Shown here: positions 1-5,957 of the stretch, one piece after another | How the letters are laid out: every line of letters starts with the position of its first letter | Numbering within the stretch: the stretch's first letter is position 1 | Assembly: GCA_020631035.1 (NCBI GenBank) | Contig: JAHDIA010000224.1 | Coordinates: 1-8,803 of the forward strand | Length of the DNA: 8,803 bases | Direction of reading: 5' to 3' | Source of the DNA: Chitinophagales bacterium | GTDB lineage: Bacteria > Bacteroidota > Bacteroidia > Chitinophagales > UBA2359 | Program-made: the position numbers and the translations under genes | Notes under the pieces: generated by a model | The model's database searches: none | What the model was told of the DNA's origin: nothing | Seen by the model: the letters and a program-made list of their open reading frames with translations, nothing else

Positions 1-55
1 GTGCCGAAAGACAAAGACTTGCCAATAGTAGTAATAAAAAGATGTTCGTTTTCAT
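1..55 (-). CDS. Start of a secreted protein gene, cut by the left window edge
   Basis: An ATG at 55-53 on the minus strand opens a frame that stays open to the window edge. It encodes about 18 residues, MKTNIFLLLLLASLCLSA, which have the layout of a Sec signal peptide: a lysine near the N-terminus, a run of leucines, then a small-residue S-A ending suited to signal peptidase I. Nothing of the mature protein lies in the window, so the function is unknown. The leader upstream (56-110) is very A/T rich with no Shine-Dalgarno sequence, as in the other genes here. The 142 bases between this start and the stop of the next gene leave room for its own promoter. Too little sequence is present to exclude a chance frame, but the signal-peptide pattern makes a real gene likely. 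Confidence 0.62.
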   Translation of the reverse strand, partial: MKTNIFLLLLLASLCLSA

Positions 56-171
56 GTGTTGTTGTGATTTTTACGGTTCTGAAATATATGCAAGATACAA
101 AAAAATAGATTTATGTGTTGTTTTTTGAGCATTTATTTCTATAAAGACGGACATCTTTGTGTAAGTGTTTG

Positions 172-187
172 TCCCACTTGCGTGGGA
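172..187 (-). terminator. Weak hairpin after the DUF1761 gene
   Basis: A perfect 6-bp stem (TCCCAC/GTGGGA) with a 4-base loop lies 11-26 bases beyond the stop codon of the gene ending at 198, where a terminator would be expected. On the minus strand no U-tract follows it, so it may be only a 3' end-stabilising stem or may have no role. Confidence 0.25.
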
Positions 188-197
188 ATGCTCTTTT

Positions 198-692
198 TTA
201 AAAGAACTGACAAACCACCCCTGCCATTAGACTACAGCAGAGGACCCAAAATACGAGGTGAATCCAAACGAATTTGAGGGATTTGTTTTGCATTAGACTC
301 GTTATGCCTATAAATGCCAAACCAAACAATAAGCCTGCTTCGGCACCATGCACCATTCCGTGTCCAAAAGAACGGTGTCGGTCGCCATAGGTTTTCATAA
401 AGTCATTGATAAAAGCATTGTATTGGGAGTTGGTATTCGCCAATTCTGGGTCCATAAAAAACAATTGGAAAATGGCGGTTTGATGGACACTCATTAAGGT
501 GAGAATGTACGCCAACAAAAAACTAAATAAATAGATCAAGGCGATTTTCCCCAAAGAGGGTTTTTGTATACTTGTTTCGCCATTGAGTTGCGCCAATTTT
601 GTACCAAATACATTGGGATGGTACCAAATGAATCCTAAAAGAAGCGGCAATAAAGCGGCGATGGGCAGGATGAACCAATTTGCTTGTTCCAT
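198..692 (-). CDS. DUF1761-type integral membrane protein
   Basis: This 164-residue protein has four predicted membrane helices, at about residues 7-24, 49-69, 114-133 and 141-162. The N-terminal part, with an aromatic start (NWFILP), a hydrophobic run and then GFIWYHPNVFG, matches the usual opening of DUF1761 proteins, where a small-residue helix leads to a WY-x-P element. A second recognisable block is HGMVHGAEAG (111-120), a histidine/glycine motif at the start of the third helix. The biochemical function of the family is not known. The length is normal and the gene looks intact. It starts 38 bases after the stop of the chalcone isomerase-like gene on the same strand, with no hairpin between them, so the two are probably co-transcribed. 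The family call is by eye and moderately sure; the membrane topology is more secure. Confidence 0.72.
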   Translation of the reverse strand: MEQANWFILPIAALLPLLLGFIWYHPNVFGTKLAQLNGETSIQKPSLGKIALIYLFSFLLAYILTLMSVHQTAIFQLFFMDPELANTNSQYNAFINDFMKTYGDRHRSFGHGMVHGAEAGLLFGLAFIGITSLMQNKSLKFVWIHLVFWVLCCSLMAGVVCQFF

Positions 693-730
693 AATTTTTT
701 AAATTTAATTGTCAATGGACGATTTAATTA

Positions 731-1297
731 TTATTTCCCCAACATCCCACTTTTTACTTCTTCGGTAATGGGATTGTCCGAAAGCCAAATACCAAACAAG
801 GCTTGTTTAAAATCGAGTCCAGCAAGGGTACATTTTAAGCTGCTGTTTTTGTAGGCTTGTACACCAATGCCAGGAACATAGACCAAGTCAAATACGTCTC
901 CTATACGAATGGCTTCGCTGGAAAAGGTTTTCAACAATTCATTGATGCGGTCTCGGATGGCGGTCGTATTGCCACCCGTACTTTTGTCGAATCCCTCATT
1001 GATTGCCTCGCTCATATTGTCGCTGTCAATCATACTGGAAGTGATTTCTAAACGAATCGCCATTGTTTCGTCGGCTCTTAAAACGGCATTGCCATCGCTG
1101 CTTTTTTGTGGGAGGTACAAGCCGATGGTGTACAATTTAAAAAAGAACTTTGATCTAACCCCCCCACCATTCAATGCAAGGGATTGCTCATTGAAGGAGA
1201 GTTCGGCGGGGAGTGTCACCCCATTGAGGGTCATTTGGGCATTGACGCCCAATGCAAAAGTCAATACAATTATTAAAACACTTAGTAACTTTTTCAT
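731..1297 (-). CDS. Secreted chalcone isomerase-like domain protein
   Basis: This 188-residue protein has a clear signal peptide (MKKLLSVLIIVLTFALGVNA, residues 1-20). The mature part follows the chalcone isomerase-like pattern of bacterial periplasmic proteins. It begins with an MTLNGVTLPAEL strand and continues with a GGGVRSKFFFKLYTIGLYLP core (about 44-63), an MAIRLEITSSMIDSDNM segment (about 79-95), and a C-terminal block with VYVPGIGVQAY and FKQALFGIWLSDNP (about 139-178). The last block usually closes these domains. Bacterial members are not known to carry out flavonoid chemistry; the fold is shared with fatty-acid-binding relatives, so a small hydrophobic ligand is possible but unproven. 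No lipobox cysteine is present, so the product should be periplasmic or secreted. The DUF1761 gene follows 38 bases downstream. The start is fixed by the signal peptide. Confidence 0.8.
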   Translation of the reverse strand: MKKLLSVLIIVLTFALGVNAQMTLNGVTLPAELSFNEQSLALNGGGVRSKFFFKLYTIGLYLPQKSSDGNAVLRADETMAIRLEITSSMIDSDNMSEAINEGFDKSTGGNTTAIRDRINELLKTFSSEAIRIGDVFDLVYVPGIGVQAYKNSSLKCTLAGLDFKQALFGIWLSDNPITEEVKSGMLGK

Positions 1298-1384
1298 TGT
1301 TTAGGATTAATTTTAAAATTCCTTTCCAAGATAAAGCATATTCTTGGGAATCTTGATGGTTTTTCTTACAAAAAGAATTTTTGT

Positions 1385-1425
1385 ACGGAACGTTCCGCCC
1401 TTCGTTTGCAAAGTGTCTCCCCGCT
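1385..1425 (+). repeat. Dispersed intergenic repeat, copy A
   Basis: Three exact blocks are shared, in order and at nearly equal spacing, with the opposite strand of 4922-4961. They are ACGGAACGTT (1385-1394), TTCGTTTGCAAAGTG (1401-1415) and TCCCCGCT (1418-1425), 33 matching positions in about 41. A further exact 10-base match, ATCGGGCGTA, is at 1557-1566 here and 4895-4886 in the other copy. The first block overlaps a perfect 12-base palindrome, CGGAACGTTCCG (1386-1397). The match is too long for chance in 9 kb, so this looks like a member of a genome-wide intergenic repeat family. Confidence 0.7.
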
Positions 1426-1438
1426 GTCCACTTGTACG

Positions 1439-1544
1439 CACTACTTCACCAGCCCATTCGCCATAGTCGGTACTAGTTTTCCTAGCGTTCCCGATTTTTT
1501 ATCGGGATTGTCCCTCCTTGTCTCAAAGGGCTGTTTCAGTAGTG
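1439..1544. other. Nested inverted repeats, candidate structured RNA or DNA element
   Basis: Three stems nest correctly: CACTACT 1439-1445 with AGTAGTG 1538-1544; CAGCCC 1450-1455 with GGGCTG 1528-1533; and CCCGAT 1490-1495 with ATCGGG 1501-1506 around a T-only loop. Together they would fold into one branched hairpin. No U-tract follows the terminal stem, so it is not a simple terminator. Because the structure sits beside the dispersed repeat, it may be part of the same element. Strand and transcription are unknown. Confidence 0.4.
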
Positions 1545-1680
1545 GGTATCGTTTCCATCGGGCGTAGGGGAGAAAGGGGAGTGGGCTGGCATTACAGTCG
1601 TAGCCAAAGCTATGGCGAGTAGCATATCGTAAAATATCAAGTCAAATGCTTTATAAATGGTTCAGGATTTTAAACAGACG

Positions 1681-1926
1681 CTAAAAACACTCACACTGTT
1701 TGCAGGCTTCTAAGGTCTCGAATGGTACCACGCCGTCACAGCCACCCCAGACAAACTCCTTGCATTTGCCCTCTGTTTTATCAAAATAGTATTTGATAAT
1801 AGACGCTTTGCAAAGACCTGGGTCTGGTTCGAGATCACACTCTGAGGGATGTAGCTTGTCGCAGCTTAGAGTCAAAAGCAAGAAGCCAATGGTGAATGTA
1901 TAGCTAGTGAGTTGTATGAATTTCAT
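1681..1926 (-). CDS. Lipoprotein with a Kunitz/BPTI-type protease inhibitor domain
   Basis: This 81-residue protein has a hydrophobic leader ending in LLLTLSC, giving a probable lipidated Cys22, followed by a single Kunitz domain (about 30-80). The segments PDPGLCKASIIKYYFDKTEG and CKEFVWGGCDG follow the family pattern closely. Cysteine spacing matches bovine pancreatic trypsin inhibitor for the first four positions: C30-C39 is 9, C39-C55 is 16 and C55-C63 is 8. The P1 residue is Lys40 followed by Ala, as in BPTI, which predicts inhibition of trypsin-like serine proteases. The C-terminal part is variant: C63-C75 is one residue short, the usual Asn pair before Phe is replaced by Val-Pro, and either C78 or C80 could be the sixth cysteine. 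A lipid anchor would place it on a membrane surface. It starts 66 bases after the YD-repeat gene. Kunitz domains are mainly animal proteins, so acquisition by transfer is possible. Confidence 0.85.
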   Translation of the reverse strand: MKFIQLTSYTFTIGFLLLTLSCDKLHPSECDLEPDPGLCKASIIKYYFDKTEGKCKEFVWGGCDGVVPFETLEACKQCECF

Positions 1927-1992
1927 TTTTTATGTTTACATTTGAGTTGTAGGTATAAACGAAATAAGATGGGCATTTAGTTGCTTCATTGA

Positions 1993-3087
1993 CTAGTTAT
2001 AATAAGTTATTTCTCTTTTGATAACGAATTGGGGGACATTGTTTTCAAATGTAATCAATTTTATCCAGTTATTGTTTTCATCAAAATAATATTCACCTCT
2101 CCAAATCTGGGTGTGATTTGAGGAGTTTTTATAGAAAGTATTGATTTCTATTGTATTCCCATATTTGTCTTTTTTAGAGGAGTATCTGTAAAGTAAGTTT
2201 TCCTCTGAGTCATATTTGTGCTTTTCGACTACTTCTCTTTTGTCATTGTATTGGTATTGGTACCAAGTTATCAATGTGTTGTCTGATCCATAACTAATTT
2301 CCTCTATCACATTGTCTTGCTCATCATATTGATAGCTCATTCTATTAATCAAAGTGCTATCATACATACAGGTTTTCTTTTCAAGTATGTTGCCCTTGGT
2401 ATCGTATTTGTATAAGTATCTTTCAATGTCAAAATTCTGCTTTGAAGCATAAATCTTTTTTTTGCTAGGATTGCCTTTGTCATCATAATTGTATTTATAT
2501 AATACTGAATCCATTGGATTGGTCTCAAATGAATAAATGCCTTCTTTAACAAGAGTTGTACCATCATATGTGAAGCTGCGTTTAGAATGTAAAACATCAT
2601 TAGAATAAGTCGTTTCTTCTATAAGGTCACCAGTCGCATTATAGTTGAAAATGCTTTTGAAATGTACGTTTTCAGTACGGTCACTACTATATTCTTCCAT
2701 CAATAAGCCGTCCTTATTGTACTTTAATTGAAGGATTAATTGCTCTTGGGAGTCATAGGTACTTGCTTGTATTAAGGAGTCGTTCTCATTGTATTCCCAA
2801 GTATGTCTTTTATATAAGGAGCCATCTGAATGGTATTTTGTAAATTTATCCAAACTTCCTTTGTCGTTAAACTCGCAATAAAAGTCGTGTTGAAACAAAG
2901 GACCCTTGTATTGTGCTTGTTCAGCGGCTAGTATTTCTCCTGATTGTTCGGTTGCAAGATATGAAATTTGACTCAGTGACTTTACATTGCCTTGCAGGTT
3001 TAAGTCTGATAATTTGGTTTTTGTTTGCTCATAATTGCTACTTAATAGGATGAAGCTTATAACTATAAGAAATATGGGTTTATACAT
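1993..3087 (-). CDS. Exported YD/RHS-like repeat protein
   Basis: This 364-residue protein opens with a hydrophobic leader (MYKPIFLIVISFILLSS) that should export it; no lipobox cysteine is seen. After a short LNLQGNVKSL segment, which commonly opens small Bacteroidota proteins of this class, the rest is built from tyrosine-rich imperfect repeats of about 24-29 residues in the style Y-D-x-x-G-N-x-x-E-x-x-x-Y. Examples are YDDKGN at 201, YDTKGN at 228, YDEQDN at 254, YNDKRE at 280 and FDENNN at 335. Repeats of this kind fold as beta-hairpins in RHS/YD proteins. The large shell and toxin core of true RHS toxins are absent, so a toxin role is not supported. It has no T9SS tail, unlike its upstream neighbour, whose stop lies only 28 bases before this start, so co-transcription is likely. 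The substrate or partner is unknown. Confidence 0.75.
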   Translation of the reverse strand: MYKPIFLIVISFILLSSNYEQTKTKLSDLNLQGNVKSLSQISYLATEQSGEILAAEQAQYKGPLFQHDFYCEFNDKGSLDKFTKYHSDGSLYKRHTWEYNENDSLIQASTYDSQEQLILQLKYNKDGLLMEEYSSDRTENVHFKSIFNYNATGDLIEETTYSNDVLHSKRSFTYDGTTLVKEGIYSFETNPMDSVLYKYNYDDKGNPSKKKIYASKQNFDIERYLYKYDTKGNILEKKTCMYDSTLINRMSYQYDEQDNVIEEISYGSDNTLITWYQYQYNDKREVVEKHKYDSEENLLYRYSSKKDKYGNTIEINTFYKNSSNHTQIWRGEYYFDENNNWIKLITFENNVPQFVIKREITYYN

Positions 3088-3115
3088 GTTTATTTAGCTT
3101 GTTTTAATTACTCAT

Positions 3116-4747
3116 TTATTTCTTTATCAACTTACCACTTTGTCTTTTACCATCAATGTGTAAATGGTACAAATATAGTCCTTTTGTCAAAGATTCCAAT
3201 TGAATGATTTCATTGTTTTGGACCTTTTGGGAATGTAGTGTTCTTCCATTTAAATCTGTTAATTCAAAATCTAGTTGTTGGTAGCCTTCTGCAAAATTGA
3301 TTTGAATATTGTCGGTAGTTGGGTTGGGAAAAACATTGATGGAGAAGTTGTTTAAAGATGTTAATCCTAGCGTTTCGGCTAGTTGTTTTATGGTAAAATA
3401 AGATCCTAGCCAGCCTGTAAAATCCCAAGCATTACCTTCTTCATTCCATTCACTAATTAGTAGTTCGACTACTGTATCTACTGCATAAGTGGCAAGCCTT
3501 GTATCTGGGGTCCATAAACTGTCAAGATGGTTCCAAGCAAATGTCGTTCTTACTTCAATAGTATCTTGTTCGTAATAAGAGTTTTCAAATTTTTCGTTGG
3601 GAATAAGTGTTGTATCTATCACGTTGTAGTTAATGCCCTTAACAAGTCGGAAGTCGTCGTAAAAACGTTCACGCTTTTCTACTGTAAGCAATGTATCAAA
3701 AACAGCATCTCGACTTTGAGAAATTAATGTGATTAGTTCTGGGCGGTCCACATCAAAGACAAGATACGAGCTTGATTGGATTGTCCAGCTTTCAGTAGGA
3801 TAATAATCTTTTACATAATATGATTGAGAAATCATTGAATCCGCTGGCCAAATGAGTTCGGATGTTTCATAATCTTGGTAACTATAAGATCGTTTCAATC
3901 TTGAATATTCCATCCATTCAAAATCAACATAATCATAATAAGATAATTCTTTTGTTATTTGATTGCCGATTGAATCGTATTCATAGACTGTCTTTGTAGA
4001 GGGAAGTAGTGTGTCATTTACATCTACAAAAGTACTTTGTTCATATATTATAAACTCGATTAAATTATTAGCCTCATCATACGTACTTTTTTCTCTATAA
4101 TATGGCATCCAATTGTTTACATTAACATCCCAGATATAGTTGATGTGTTCAAGCAAATTACTGTTGTCATCATACGTACTATCTGTTCGGTAATTTGGAG
4201 CCCAATCATTTGCTACATCATCCCAGTAATAGTCTGTTTTTTGTGTACACAAACCAGCATCATTTATTTCACGGCTGTTCTTGCTAGAAAACTCCCATTC
4301 CGCTTCGATTTCATCCCATCCATAAATAAGTTCTTCTGTTTTGATGCCCTCTGTATTGTAAAAGAATGCTGATTTTGCAGTGTTTAACCAAATATTCAAA
4401 GTATCATCCCAAAAATAGGCATCTAGTTCTGTTAATTTACCCGATTCATTAAAAGTGTATTCCCCTTTGAACCAGTAGTTCCATTGATTGCTGGTACTAT
4501 CATAGAAAGCGATATATGCTTCAGACAAACTATTGTCCAATGAGTCGTAAGTATAACTAAAATTTATTCCGCTTGTACGTTGCTCTTTGGTTTTGTGTGT
4601 TGAAACAATTAGGAGACTATCCACAAGGATAACCTCCGTTTCGTCCGCTTTAAAATTGTTTTGAAGAAGCTCATCAACAAAGAGGTCCTTTTGTCCCCAA
4701 ATGCAAAGGCTTGTCAATAAGAGTAGTAAAGGAATACTTGTTTTCAT
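3116..4747 (-). CDS. Secreted W/Y-D repeat protein with T9SS C-terminal sorting domain
   Basis: The open frame extends to 4822, but the start at 4747 is preferred because it places a signal peptide at the N-terminus (MKTSIPLLLLLTSLCIWGQ); the 25 upstream codons would bury it. The resulting 543-residue protein has five tandem 31-residue repeats (residues 82-236), then a more degenerate region with similar YEYDSIGN and W-containing motifs. The C-terminal 80 residues or so (from about 463) form a type A T9SS sorting domain: FSINVFPNPTTDNIQINF, then LTDLNGRTLHS, then GLYLYHLHIDGKRQSGKLIKK. The protein should cross the inner membrane by Sec and the outer membrane by T9SS, then be cleaved and attached or released. 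Its repeats resemble those of the next gene downstream, suggesting a shared origin. No catalytic domain is recognised; adhesion or binding is an inference. Confidence 0.85.
   Translation of the reverse strand: MKTSIPLLLLLTSLCIWGQKDLFVDELLQNNFKADETEVILVDSLLIVSTHKTKEQRTSGINFSYTYDSLDNSLSEAYIAFYDSTSNQWNYWFKGEYTFNESGKLTELDAYFWDDTLNIWLNTAKSAFFYNTEGIKTEELIYGWDEIEAEWEFSSKNSREINDAGLCTQKTDYYWDDVANDWAPNYRTDSTYDDNSNLLEHINYIWDVNVNNWMPYYREKSTYDEANNLIEFIIYEQSTFVDVNDTLLPSTKTVYEYDSIGNQITKELSYYDYVDFEWMEYSRLKRSYSYQDYETSELIWPADSMISQSYYVKDYYPTESWTIQSSSYLVFDVDRPELITLISQSRDAVFDTLLTVEKRERFYDDFRLVKGINYNVIDTTLIPNEKFENSYYEQDTIEVRTTFAWNHLDSLWTPDTRLATYAVDTVVELLISEWNEEGNAWDFTGWLGSYFTIKQLAETLGLTSLNNFSINVFPNPTTDNIQINFAEGYQQLDFELTDLNGRTLHSQKVQNNEIIQLESLTKGLYLYHLHIDGKRQSGKLIKK
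4040..4504 (-). repeat. Five tandem 93-bp (31-residue) coding repeats
   Basis: Inside the T9SS protein, a [W/Y]-D-x5-W motif recurs exactly every 31 residues at 82, 113, 144, 175 and 206 (numbered from the 4747 start). The pattern is W-D, then a Trp six residues later, mid-repeat aromatic residues, a G/N turn and an ending tyrosine one or two residues before the next unit. The period is exact with no insertions, but sequence identity is modest, so the duplication is old or under shape rather than sequence selection. Confidence 0.8.
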
Positions 4748-4995
4748 ATGGCTAGCTAGTTTTTTACAAAAAAAAGCAAAGTATTCTATAAATGCAAATG
4801 ATTTTGTGGCAATAAAAGACAATTGTCAATTGAGGATTCTCAATTTTGGGGAATAAAGAATCGACGAAGGAGAGAACGTGCCCAATACGCCCGATAGAGC
4901 TACATACCATGTATGAGCGAAAGCGGGGACGCACTTTGCAAACGAAGCCTTAACGTTCCGTCCCTTTTTAAAATACTCTTATCAATTCGCTTCTG
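4748..4995. other. Divergent intergenic region between the T9SS gene and the acyl-CoA synthetase remnant
   Basis: The right edge of the T9SS gene leader (4748-4860) is A/T rich and should hold its promoter, though no clear consensus was found. The part from 4861 to 4961 is GC-richer and contains copy B of the dispersed repeat. The last 34 bases run directly into the acyl-CoA synthetase remnant, whose frame has stops at 4951-4953 and 4966-4968. No gene is seen here. Confidence 0.5.
4886..4961 (-). repeat. Dispersed intergenic repeat, copy B (inverted, shortened)
   Basis: Read on the minus strand, this carries the same ordered blocks as copy A: ACGGAACGTT (4961-4952), TTCGTTTGCAAAGTG (4946-4932), TCCCCGCT (4929-4922) and ATCGGGCGTA (4895-4886). 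In copy A about 131 bases separate the last two blocks; here only 26 do, so copy B lacks the nested-stem portion. It lies within about 35 bases of the point where homology of the neighbouring gene fragment begins. Confidence 0.68.
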
Positions 4996-5247
4996 ATGAT
5001 GCGACACGAGGCGGTTTCTATGCTTGCGGTCATAGGCGTACCAGATGAAAAAATGGGAGAAGAAGTAAAGGCATTTGTTGTATTGAATCCAGGGGCAAAC
5101 TGTACAGCTGAGGACTTGATTGCTTGGACGAAAGAAAAAATTGCCGCCTATAAATATCCAAGAATGGTAGAAATAGTTGAATCGCTTCCGACTTCTGCTA
5201 CGGGCAAAATTTTAAAGAAGGAATTGCGGAAAATAGGGGAGGTTTGA
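4996..5247 (+). pseudogene. C-terminal remnant of an acyl-CoA synthetase (AMP-forming ligase)
   Basis: The 83 codons encode the end of the small C-terminal domain of an ANL-family adenylating enzyme, most like a fatty acyl-CoA synthetase. Visible landmarks are HEAVSMLAVIGVPDEKMGEE, then FVVLNPGA, AAYKYPR and the A10-type motif LPTSATGKILKKELR, with the conserved catalytic lysine at residue 71. A full enzyme has about 500 or more residues; the large ATP-binding domain and the hinge are missing. The upstream frame contains stops and no synthetase-like sequence, so the homology begins abruptly near 4990. The remaining sequence is well conserved, so the truncation is probably recent or the piece is retained by chance. 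It is the only plus-strand coding sequence in the window and lies next to a dispersed repeat, which hints at a recombination scar. A functional stand-alone peptide is unlikely. Confidence 0.82.
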
Positions 5248-5277
5248 TTTTTAGTACGGAACTGTAGATAGCAGTGC

Positions 5278-5841
5278 TTACTTCAATTGATAGTGTTCAA
5301 TGATTTTATCAGCGACCTCTTTTGCAGTCAAGTTGGTATTCTCAATTTTTAAAATGGATTTGTTGGGGAATTCATTTTCCAAGGAATTCATTCTATACCT
5401 TTTTTCATTGGACAATAGTCGTTTTTCGGAGGCTTTTATATCTCTTTTTGATGCTTTGTGTTTTAATCGGTTTTCTCCCTTATTTCTCTTTAATCTTTCG
5501 TTTAATTCACATACCAATTCAACTATTATGACTTTGTGGTTTCTAGTTTTAAATATGTTGATTATTTCATCGACATATGCTTCGTCTTCTTGTTCATTAA
5601 ATGCCCATACAAATGTAAAGATGAGTCCCTTAATATTGCTTTTGGCAATTTCATTAAAAATATCGAATCTGATTTTCTTATCCAAATTTCTAAAGTTTGG
5701 TGTACCAAAATCGAAAAATTTATTTACCAAATCCAATGACATATGGTTGTGAAACAATTTATAGCCTGTTTCTTTTTGTAATGCTTGACCTATGGTCATT
5801 TTTCCAGATGCAGGAGGACCACATATTATTAATAAATTCAT
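5278..5841 (-). CDS. P-loop kinase-like NTP-binding protein
   Basis: This 187-residue soluble protein begins MNLLIICGPPASGKMTIGQA, with a Walker A loop GPPASGKM (residues 8-15, Lys14 contacting phosphate) right after the first strand, as in shikimate kinase and nucleoside or aminoglycoside kinase-like proteins. HNHMSLDLV (31-39) is the likely substrate-side helix start. GLIFTFVWAF (72-81) and HKVIIVELVC (101-110) are the later core strands. An Arg/Lys-rich segment around NRLKHKASKRDIKASEKRLL (123-142) resembles a lid. Small proteins of this kind are often labelled AAA family ATPase or shikimate kinase without proof of substrate. The length fits a complete single domain. It lies 116 bases downstream of the exosortase-associated gene and is probably unrelated to it. 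Its 3' end converges on the acyl-CoA synthetase remnant with only 30 bases between them. Confidence 0.75.
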   Translation of the reverse strand: MNLLIICGPPASGKMTIGQALQKETGYKLFHNHMSLDLVNKFFDFGTPNFRNLDKKIRFDIFNEIAKSNIKGLIFTFVWAFNEQEDEAYVDEIINIFKTRNHKVIIVELVCELNERLKRNKGENRLKHKASKRDIKASEKRLLSNEKRYRMNSLENEFPNKSILKIENTNLTAKEVADKIIEHYQLK

Positions 5842-5913
5842 TGCGCTGTTGAATATTTAATTTTATCGTTCTAAGTTTATTTTTCTCTCTTTTAATTTAT
5901 AGACATCCAGCAT

Positions 5914-5948
5914 TGGCGGTCCGTCGTCACGGCGTATAAGGAACGGTT
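5914..5948. repeat. GC-rich patch, possible degenerate intergenic repeat
   Basis: Within the otherwise A/T-rich spacer 5842-5957, a sharply GC-rich stretch includes GGCGGTCCGTCGTCACGG and GGCGTATAAGGAACGGTT. The AGGAACGGTT end is similar to the ACGGAACGTT block of the repeat copies at 1385 and 4952. Only one copy is in the window, so a repeat identity is a guess from composition and this short similarity. Confidence 0.3.
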
Positions 5949-5957
5949 TGAGCAAGC

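Larger units (their letters stand above)
1298..1680. other. Gene-free, GC-richer structured intergenic region
   Basis: No credible coding sequence lies in these 383 bases. The middle part (about 1385-1620) is visibly richer in G+C than the flanking genes and contains several inverted repeats plus one copy of a dispersed repeat, listed separately. The outer parts (1298-1380 and 1620-1680) are A/T rich. The right end is the 3' flank of the Kunitz gene. The left end must contain the promoter and leader of the chalcone isomerase-like gene, though no convincing Bacteroidota TTTG/TAnnTTTG pair could be placed. Two further arm pairs, 1449-1456 with 1582-1589 and 1458-1466 with 1610-1618, are complementary but cross each other, so they could only form as alternatives or a pseudoknot. 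Confidence 0.6.

Noticed and set aside
909..1304. Plus-strand open frame opposite the chalcone isomerase-like gene
   Set aside because: The minus-strand gene has a signal peptide and family motifs; this frame has neither.
1490..1506. CCCGAT/ATCGGG hairpin as an intrinsic terminator
   Set aside because: The T-run is the loop rather than the tail, and no U-tract follows the stem on either strand.
1993..3087. RHS toxin or contact-dependent inhibition system
   Set aside because: The protein is only 364 residues, lacks the RHS core motif and a C-terminal toxin domain, and no immunity gene is adjacent.
4748..4822. Upstream extension of the T9SS protein start to 4822
   Set aside because: It would place 25 residues before a complete signal peptide beginning at 4747; the extension lies in A/T-rich leader DNA and has no export logic.
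5300..5752. Long plus-strand open frame opposite the P-loop protein
   Set aside because: It is antisense to a gene with a clear Walker A motif, and its translation is hydrophobic low-quality sequence with no recognisable domain.
5278..5841. P-loop protein as a fourth member of the exosortase unit
   Set aside because: It is a soluble kinase-like protein 116 bases away across a repeat-like patch, with no known link to exosortases.
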